Positions 6,699 to 10,518 of a stretch of DNA of 10,518 bases are shown here, piece after piece (the stretch's first letter is position 1; each line of letters starts with the position of its first letter). The notes under the pieces were generated by a model that did not search any database, was not told where the DNA came from, and saw only the letters and a program-made list of their open reading frames with translations. This DNA comes from JACZSB01 sp965372015 (lineage in GTDB: Bacteria; Fidelibacterota; Marinisomatia; SCGC-AAA003-L08; TS1B11), in NCBI GenBank assembly GCA_965372015.1, contig CBDVAP010000110.1, positions 1-10,518 on the forward strand. The letters run 5' to 3'. A program made the translations under genes and the position numbers.

Positions 6699-7640
6699 AT
6701 GAACTCGGGCCCTGTCCCAGCCGGTCCGCATCTGCCGGTGATGGTGGCGGAGGTGCTCACCCACCTGGTGACCACCCCATCGGGGCTGTACGTGGACGGC
6801 ACCCTGGGAGGGGGCGGTCATGCCTCGGCCCTGCTCTCCCGGCTGGCGGTGGACGGTCGGGTGCTGGGAGTCGACCTTGACCCCGGCGCACTGGACGCAG
6901 CCCGGCGGACACTGGCCGGGGCCGGTGAGCGGATCAGCCTGCGCCAGGGGTCCTTCACCCAATTGCCCGCTTTCCTGGAGGAACTGGGAGTGACTACCTG
7001 CCAGGGCGTACTGCTCGATTTGGGGCTCTCCACCTTAACCCTTGAAAGCAGTGGACGCGGCTTCAGCTTCCAACGCCAGGAACCGCTGGACATGCGCTTC
7101 GACCCCGATCAGGGACGACCCCTGTCCCAGGTCCTGCCGCAGCTCAGCCAGTCCCAGTTGGCCGACATAATTTATCGCTATGGGGAAGAACGCCGCTCCC
7201 GTGCCCTAGCCCGGGCGATTCATGGGACCGTTCAGGCCGGCCGATTGGCCACTTCCGGTGACCTGGCTGCTACGGTTCGTTCAGTTGCCACAGGTCAGCC
7301 GGCCAAGACCCTGGCCCGGGTCTTCCAGGCCCTGCGGATTTATATCAACGGCGAACTTGACAATTTGCAGGCCGCCCTGGAGTCCCTGCCCCAGATACTG
7401 GAGGCCGGACGCCGGGTGGTGGTCATCTCCTATCATTCTCTTGAGGACCGGTTGGTCAAACACTTTTTCATCCGGGAGTCGAAGGCCTGCCTCTGCCCTC
7501 CCCAACTACCCTCCTGCCAATGCAATCACCAAGCAACCCTGAAGGTGATCTCGCGCAAGCCGATCACCCCCTCCGCCCAAGAGCAGGCCTTTAACCCCCG
7601 GTCACGGTCAGCCAAACTACGCGTGGCGGAGCGGCTATGA
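6699..7640 (+). CDS. rsmH: 16S rRNA (cytosine(1402)-N(4))-methyltransferase RsmH
   Basis: The 313-residue protein methylates N4 of C1402 in the decoding centre of 16S rRNA, using S-adenosylmethionine. The Rossmann signature VDGTLGGGGHA (32-42) and the acidic end of strand 2, GVDLDP (57-62), form the cofactor site. DLGLST (107-112) stands where DLGVSS is usual. PLDMRFD (129-135), YRYGEERRSR (159-168), LARVFQALRIYINGELDNL (205-223) and VISYHSLEDRLVKHFF (242-257) are family hallmarks. The C-terminal CLC...CQC (264-275) matches the cysteine cluster of many RsmH proteins. The ATG at 6699 lies 6 bases after mraZ. An ATG overlapping the mraZ stop (6689) is out of frame. The stop overlaps ftsL in ATGA. 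Confidence 0.97.
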   Translation: MNSGPVPAGPHLPVMVAEVLTHLVTTPSGLYVDGTLGGGGHASALLSRLAVDGRVLGVDLDPGALDAARRTLAGAGERISLRQGSFTQLPAFLEELGVTTCQGVLLDLGLSTLTLESSGRGFSFQRQEPLDMRFDPDQGRPLSQVLPQLSQSQLADIIYRYGEERRSRALARAIHGTVQAGRLATSGDLAATVRSVATGQPAKTLARVFQALRIYINGELDNLQAALESLPQILEAGRRVVVISYHSLEDRLVKHFFIRESKACLCPPQLPSCQCNHQATLKVISRKPITPSAQEQAFNPRSRSAKLRVAERL

Positions 7641-7978
7641 TCGCCGGCTCCAGACGGCGGGTACGTTCCCCCGGCAGTCGCCCGGTGAGACCGCTGTCGG
7701 GTCCCTCTTTGCCGGTGTTCTTTTTCTGGACCTTCTTCCTGGTAAGCACAGCCATCGCCTATCTGTGGATTTACAACCAGACCGACGTGGTGGCCGCCCG
7801 GCTGGCGGATGCCCGGCAGACCCTGGCGGTGCTGGAGAATGAAAACCGCGAGATCCAGGCCTCCATTGACAACCTGGCCCGCATGGAACGCATCACCCGC
7901 ATAGCCCGCACCCGGTTGCAAATGCACTCGCCGGCGGCTGAGTCGCTGATCGTTTACCTGCCCGAGATTCCCCGATGA
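7637..7978 (+). CDS. ftsL: Cell division protein FtsL-like
   Basis: This small protein of 113 residues has a basic, proline-containing cytoplasmic tail (1-25), one transmembrane helix (about 26-46) and a periplasmic heptad-like coiled coil (about 51-82, with LADARQTLAVLENENREIQASIDNL). These features, and the position between rsmH and ftsI, identify FtsL, which is poorly conserved in sequence. FtsL forms a complex with FtsB and FtsQ that activates septal synthesis by FtsW and FtsI. It overlaps rsmH and ftsI by four bases each (ATGA at 7637 and 7975), so all three are probably translationally coupled. A weak GGAG (7628-7631) precedes the start. The family call relies mainly on topology and synteny. 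Confidence 0.85.
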   Translation: MIAGSRRRVRSPGSRPVRPLSGPSLPVFFFWTFFLVSTAIAYLWIYNQTDVVAARLADARQTLAVLENENREIQASIDNLARMERITRIARTRLQMHSPAAESLIVYLPEIPR

Positions 7979-9918
7979 CCCGGCTGTTCGCCCAGTATCA
8001 GCCCAGAATCACGCTGGTCAACGGGGCCATCACAGTTTTATTCCTGAGCATCGTTGCCAAGCTGTTCTTCATCCAAATCCTGCGTCATGAAGACTACCGC
8101 CTCCGGGCCGACCGTCAAAGCACCGCGCTGGAGACTCTGCCGGCCATCCGGGGTGAGATCCTGGCCCGGGGCGGCGAATCGTTCACTACCAATACTATTC
8201 ATTACTCCTTCGCGGTAGACCCCCAGGTGCTGGAGGCGGCCGATTCGCTGGCCTACTTGTTTGCCCGAATTTTTAACCGTCCGGTGGACCGTTACCTGAG
8301 TTTGATGAACGGCGACCGGTCCTTCGCCTGGCTGGAGCGCAATGTTCCCGCCTGGAAATCCCGGCCGCTGCTGGCATTGGATTTCCGGGGACTGATTGTC
8401 CGCCCCCAGGTCCGGCGGCGTTATCCCTTTGCCCGCCTGGCTGCGCCGGTGATCGGCTTCACCGACGTGGACAACCGGGGCATCGCCGGTATCGAGTTGG
8501 AGTATGAAACCAAACTCGGGGGCCGTGACGGCCGCCAGGTCCAGCGCTTCAACGCCAAAGGGGACCCCCTGCATCGCCATCGGTCGGAGTGGACCCCGCC
8601 GGTGGACGGCGCTCATGTCCGGCTAACCATCGATATCGATTATCAAGCCATCTTTGAAGAAGAACTGGAGCGGGCCTACGAACGGCTGCATCCCGCTGGT
8701 CTCCAGGGGGTGCTGATAGACCCCCACAGCGGCGATATTCTGGCCCTGGCCCAGTATCCCGGTTTCGACCCCAATCGGGCCTGGGAAAGCCCGGTGGCCA
8801 ACCAGCGGCTCAAGCCGGTGAACGATATGTACGAACCGGGCTCCACCTTGAAAGTGATCACCGCGGTGGCCGCACTGGAGGAAGGCCTTTATGCCCCGGA
8901 TGATCTGATCGACTGTGAAAATGGGGAATACCGGTACGGGGAATTGCTGATCAGCGATACCCACCCCCAGGCCGAACTGACCCTGGCCGGGATCATGGCG
9001 CACTCCAGTAACATCGGCATCATCAAGATCGCGGAGCAGCTCGGTGTTGAGCGCTTATACCGGTATTTGACGCGCTTTGGCCTGGGAGCCCGCACCGGTG
9101 TGGGCTGGCAGGCTGAATCTCCGGGATTGCTGCGGGAACCGGACGACTGGAGCGAGGTCTCAACCGGCGAACTGGCCATGGGGCAGGAGATCGGCGTAAC
9201 CACTTTGCAGATGGCGCTGATCTATGCCGCCATCGCCAACGGGGGCCTGCTGCTCCGGCCCCGGCTGGTGTACAGCCTACCGGCGGACAACCCTACGGAA
9301 CCAGCGCAATCCCAACCGCAGGTGATCCGCCGGGTGGCCTCCGAGCAAACCATGCGCCGCATGCGGGAGATCCTTTTTTATTCCGTGGAGCAAGGCACCG
9401 GCAACACGGCCCGCATCGCCGGTTACCAGGTGGCCGGCAAGACCGGGACGGCGCAGAAATTCATCGATGGGCGTTATTCCGAACGAATGTTCATGCCCAC
9501 TTTCGCCGCCATGATACCGGCGGACAACCCGCGCCTGGTGTGCGTGGTGGCGGTGGACAGCCCCCAATATGGCCGGCATTTCGGCAGTGAGGCGGCGGCC
9601 CCCATCGTGCGCAACATCTTTCAACGGATCCTCCACCTGGACAACGACTTTTACGCCCCGCCGCCGGCCGTGGCTGAACAACGCCCGTCACCGATAATGC
9701 TGGCTGCCGCCGGAACCCGGCCGAAACTCCCACCACGCGGGCAAGTCCCCGATTTTCAGGGCTACAGCCTACGAAAGGCGCTGCGACTGGCCCGCCAGGC
9801 GAATGTCCGGGTGCAGTTGGAAGGCTCGGGGCGGGTGGTGCGCCAGTCGGTCCCGGCCGGCACCCGGGTGGACGAGGCTACCCTTTGCCGGTTGACCCTG
9901 GCGCAGGAGGGCCGTTAA
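7975..9918 (+). CDS. ftsI: Penicillin-binding protein 2/3, division transpeptidase FtsI with PASTA domain
   Basis: The 647-residue class B penicillin-binding protein crosslinks septal peptidoglycan. It has a short cytoplasmic tail, a transmembrane anchor (about 12-36), a dimerisation/pedestal domain (about 55-235) and a transpeptidase domain (about 245-555). All three active-site motifs are intact: STLK with nucleophile Ser290 and Lys293, SSN (344-346) and KTG (489-491). A single PASTA domain begins at VPDFQGYS (591-598) and runs to near the C-terminus, as in FtsI/SpoVD-type proteins of Bacteroidetes relatives and Gram-positives. The usual RGxIxDRNG motif after the anchor reads RGEILARGG (59-67), lacking Asp and Asn. 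The position after ftsL and before murE supports FtsI over the elongation enzyme PBP2. The start overlaps the ftsL stop. Confidence 0.95.
   Translation: MTRLFAQYQPRITLVNGAITVLFLSIVAKLFFIQILRHEDYRLRADRQSTALETLPAIRGEILARGGESFTTNTIHYSFAVDPQVLEAADSLAYLFARIFNRPVDRYLSLMNGDRSFAWLERNVPAWKSRPLLALDFRGLIVRPQVRRRYPFARLAAPVIGFTDVDNRGIAGIELEYETKLGGRDGRQVQRFNAKGDPLHRHRSEWTPPVDGAHVRLTIDIDYQAIFEEELERAYERLHPAGLQGVLIDPHSGDILALAQYPGFDPNRAWESPVANQRLKPVNDMYEPGSTLKVITAVAALEEGLYAPDDLIDCENGEYRYGELLISDTHPQAELTLAGIMAHSSNIGIIKIAEQLGVERLYRYLTRFGLGARTGVGWQAESPGLLREPDDWSEVSTGELAMGQEIGVTTLQMALIYAAIANGGLLLRPRLVYSLPADNPTEPAQSQPQVIRRVASEQTMRRMREILFYSVEQGTGNTARIAGYQVAGKTGTAQKFIDGRYSERMFMPTFAAMIPADNPRLVCVVAVDSPQYGRHFGSEAAAPIVRNIFQRILHLDNDFYAPPPAVAEQRPSPIMLAAAGTRPKLPPRGQVPDFQGYSLRKALRLARQANVRVQLEGSGRVVRQSVPAGTRVDEATLCRLTLAQEGR
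9905..9910 (+). promoter_or_regulatory. Ribosome-binding site of murE
   Basis: AGGAGG lies inside the last codons of ftsI, 10 bases before the GTG at 9921. It is the strongest ribosome-binding site next to a real start in this window and supports that GTG as the murE start. Confidence 0.65.
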
Positions 9919-9920
9919 CC

Positions 9921-10518
9921 GTGATTAACCTCACCCGCCTGCTCAAGGGTGTCGCCCTCCAGCGCCCGGCCCCCGAAATTTCCGTGACCGGACTGACCCA
10001 CGACTCCCGCTTAGTCCAGCCGGGGGACCTGTTCGTGGCCCTGCCGGGAACCAATTCCAATGGCGCCACTTTCGCCCAGCAGGCGGTGGCCGCCGGAGCG
10101 GCTGCCGTGGTTGGGCCGGCTCCCGATCCGGGCACACTGCCGCACTACCTGGAAGTAGAATCCCCCCGGGAAGCGCTATCACGCATCGCGGCCAACTATT
10201 ACCAACATCCCAGCCGGAAATTGACGGTGGTAGGCATCACCGGCACCAATGGCAAAACCACTACCGCCTATCTGGTGGCCGCTATTCTCAACGCCCATAA
10301 CTTTCGGGCGGCGGTCATGGGCACCCTGGGTTTGCGCTGGGCCGGTTCCTGGAAGCCCACCGGCTTCACCACCCCCGAAGCGGACCAGCTGCACCGGGTC
10401 ATGGCGAAACTGGTGTCAGAGGATGTCACCGCCCTGGCCATGGAAGTATCATCCCACGGGCTGCAGCAGCACCGGGTGGACGACGTGGACTTCGACCTGG
10501 CCGTGTTCACCAATCTAA
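9921..10518 (+). CDS. murE: UDP-N-acetylmuramyl-tripeptide synthetase MurE (partial, runs off the window end)
   Basis: The frame opening with GTG at 9921, two bases after ftsI, stays open to the end of the window (199 codons). It reads MINLTRLLKG, then the N-terminal Mur domain (LTHDSRLVQPGDLFVALPG, about 25-43) and the ATP-binding loop GITGTNGKTT (105-114, Lys112). Next come FTTPEADQLH and the central-domain MEVSSHGLQQHRVDD and VFTNL. This order is typical of MurE, which adds the third amino acid (diaminopimelate or lysine) to UDP-MurNAc-L-Ala-D-Glu in the cytoplasm. The substrate-selecting motif (DNPR in diaminopimelate enzymes) lies beyond the window, so the amino acid cannot be called. 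An overlapping frame starting at 10249 is a shadow of this gene. Confidence 0.95.
   Translation, partial: MINLTRLLKGVALQRPAPEISVTGLTHDSRLVQPGDLFVALPGTNSNGATFAQQAVAAGAAAVVGPAPDPGTLPHYLEVESPREALSRIAANYYQHPSRKLTVVGITGTNGKTTTAYLVAAILNAHNFRAAVMGTLGLRWAGSWKPTGFTTPEADQLHRVMAKLVSEDVTALAMEVSSHGLQQHRVDDVDFDLAVFTNL

Noticed and set aside
8038..8616. Long minus-strand open frames opposite ftsI, maf (4565-5047) and rodZ (5186-5725)
   Set aside because: They are antisense shadows of well-supported genes, common in GC-rich coding DNA, and show no domain signature.

Overview
The window is a GC-rich stretch of a bacterial chromosome. It carries the start of a division and cell wall (dcw) cluster (mraZ, rsmH, ftsL, ftsI, murE), preceded by a small group with a PorU-like type IX secretion sortase, a Maf nucleotide pyrophosphatase and a RodZ-like protein. 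Everything that is clearly coding lies on the + strand. A gingipain-family (C25) protein with a FlgD-like C-terminal sorting domain, together with an FtsI carrying one C-terminal PASTA domain, points to the Fibrobacteres-Chlorobi-Bacteroidetes superphylum. The high GC and the CTD style suggest an uncultured branch such as Neomarinimicrobiota or a neighbour rather than a typical Bacteroidetes; that placement is inference.

Layout. 1-545 has no convincing gene and is packed with inverted and direct repeats: a duplicated 45-base block (1-45 and 277-324), several GC-rich hairpins and one terminator-like hairpin (99-128). 546-4397 is the large C25 protease. Its stop overlaps the GTG start of maf (4394-4987), and after 33 bases comes the RodZ-like gene (5021-5950). 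A 277-base intergenic region follows, holding a good sigma-70-type promoter (6112-6140) with two MraZ-type boxes exactly one helical turn apart just downstream. mraZ starts at a TTG (6228). rsmH, ftsL and ftsI follow with a 6-base gap and two ATGA overlaps, and murE begins at a GTG two bases after ftsI and runs off the window end.

How they work together. PorU-like proteins act at the outer membrane, removing the sorting domain of type IX cargo. Maf and RodZ belong to growth and shape control. RsmH, FtsL, FtsI and MurE supply 16S rRNA methylation, the divisome scaffold, septal transpeptidation and a cytoplasmic muropeptide ligation. MraZ at the head of that operon probably represses its own promoter through the boxes at 6143-6157. 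The coding part is largely conventional. The least explained part is the structured repeat region at the left end.
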